Part shown: piece by piece, positions 26,917-27,304 of the stretch
Position numbering within the stretch: position 1 is the first letter of the stretch
Layout of the letters: each line of letters opens with the position of its first letter
From: Saccoglossus kowalevskii
Taxonomy: Eukaryota; Hemichordata; Enteropneusta; Harrimaniidae
Reading direction: 5' to 3'
Assembly (NCBI RefSeq): GCF_000003605.2
Contig: NW_003124893.1
Span: 336,487-363,790 of the forward strand
DNA: 27,304 nucleotides
The notes under the pieces: generated by a model
The model's database searches: none
Seen by the model: the letters and a program-made list of their open reading frames with translations, nothing else
Told to the model about the DNA's origin: nothing
Program-made: the position numbers and the translations under genes

Positions 26917-27304
26917 TTTGATCCTTTAGCCGAACCCAACCATGCTGTTTTACTAGCACGGCCATAACGCATATTGGGATCTTTCCTTTTGCCCTGATAA
27001 GATAACCATGTCCAAACACATCGAGACGTGTGCCAAGTTTGAAGGGGCTGGCTATTTTTCCATTGTTGTTATATTGCGAAAATTTACAGCGTTGCCATGA
27101 CATATGACCTGGAAATATAATCAACCGTGCCACATTGGGAACATGTGTGTCAAGTTTGAAGGGGCCGGCTATTTTTCCATTGTTGTTATATTGCGAAAAT
27201 TTACAGCGTTGCCATGACATATGACCTGGAAATATAATCAACCGTGCCACATTGGGAACATGTGTGTCAAGTTTGACAATGCTGGCCATTATTACCAAAC
27301 GCTT
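26917..27304. repeat. 117-bp tandem repeat reaching the window edge
   Basis: CAAGTTTGA starts at 27034, 27151 and 27268, a period of 117 bases. The first two full units are nearly identical, differing at about one or two sites, and the third is cut off by the edge and already diverging. The 117 bases before 27034 look like a more diverged unit (shared ACATNNTGGGA, GTGTG-like words). Because 117 is a multiple of three, the minus-strand frame stays open and yields a repeated 39-residue pattern; this alone does not show it is coding. Confidence 0.85.

Noticed and set aside
26783-27298. 171-codon minus-strand frame with a 39-residue internal repeat as a protein gene
   Set aside because: The frame is open because the 117-bp period is divisible by three. 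No domain, start context or splice evidence supports it, so only the DNA repeat is annotated.
1-27304. CRISPR arrays or prokaryotic operons
   Set aside because: The repeats present lack the regular repeat-spacer layout, and the genes are spliced eukaryotic genes.

Overview
The window reads as AT-rich, intron-containing nuclear DNA of an animal. The evidence is spliced exons with GT/AG borders, single-domain exons in matching phase, secreted LDLa, PAN and CUB modules, a claudin-fold exon, many small inverted-repeat elements, microsatellites and one 50-N assembly gap. No bacterial-style operon, rRNA, tRNA or CRISPR array is visible. The domain types suggest a marine invertebrate, perhaps a non-vertebrate deuterostome such as a hemichordate or cephalochordate. 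That placement is inference and weak.

Layout. Positions 1-1036 hold a short 26-bp tandem repeat and, on the minus strand, the first coding exon of a claudin/CACNG-like tetraspan protein (1036-826); its remaining exons would lie off the left edge. Positions 1.0-9.6 kb look intergenic and carry repeats: one copy of a GCGCCCTCT inverted-repeat element, two direct copies of a ~400-bp sequence crowded with the word GTAA, and a frameshifted 3' end that looks retroelement-derived.

Positions 9648-20866 (plus) hold the main gene. It begins with a signal-peptide exon behind three tandem TATATAGG boxes, then has a long first intron, a chymotrypsin-fold domain over four exons, one LDLa exon, one PAN/Apple exon and one terminal CUB exon. 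Splice phases are consistent from 14459 to the stop and give 494 residues plus a signal peptide of about 24. The catalytic His is Leu and the catalytic Ser is Arg while the Asp is kept, so this is a secreted pseudoprotease with three C-terminal adhesion or recognition modules. Its introns hold several mobile elements, microsatellites and hairpins.

Positions 20.9-23.1 kb are intergenic with an (AT)n tract and a diverged copy of an intronic element. At 24532-23123 (minus) lies an uninterrupted 469-residue type II membrane protein with SGNH/GDSL-hydrolase blocks; splice signals suggest a 5'UTR intron. Upstream of it are three small elements flanked by TTAA, two of them sharing one TTAA. The right edge runs into a 117-bp tandem repeat.

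The three genes are not obviously functionally linked; two encode membrane proteins and one a secreted multidomain protein.
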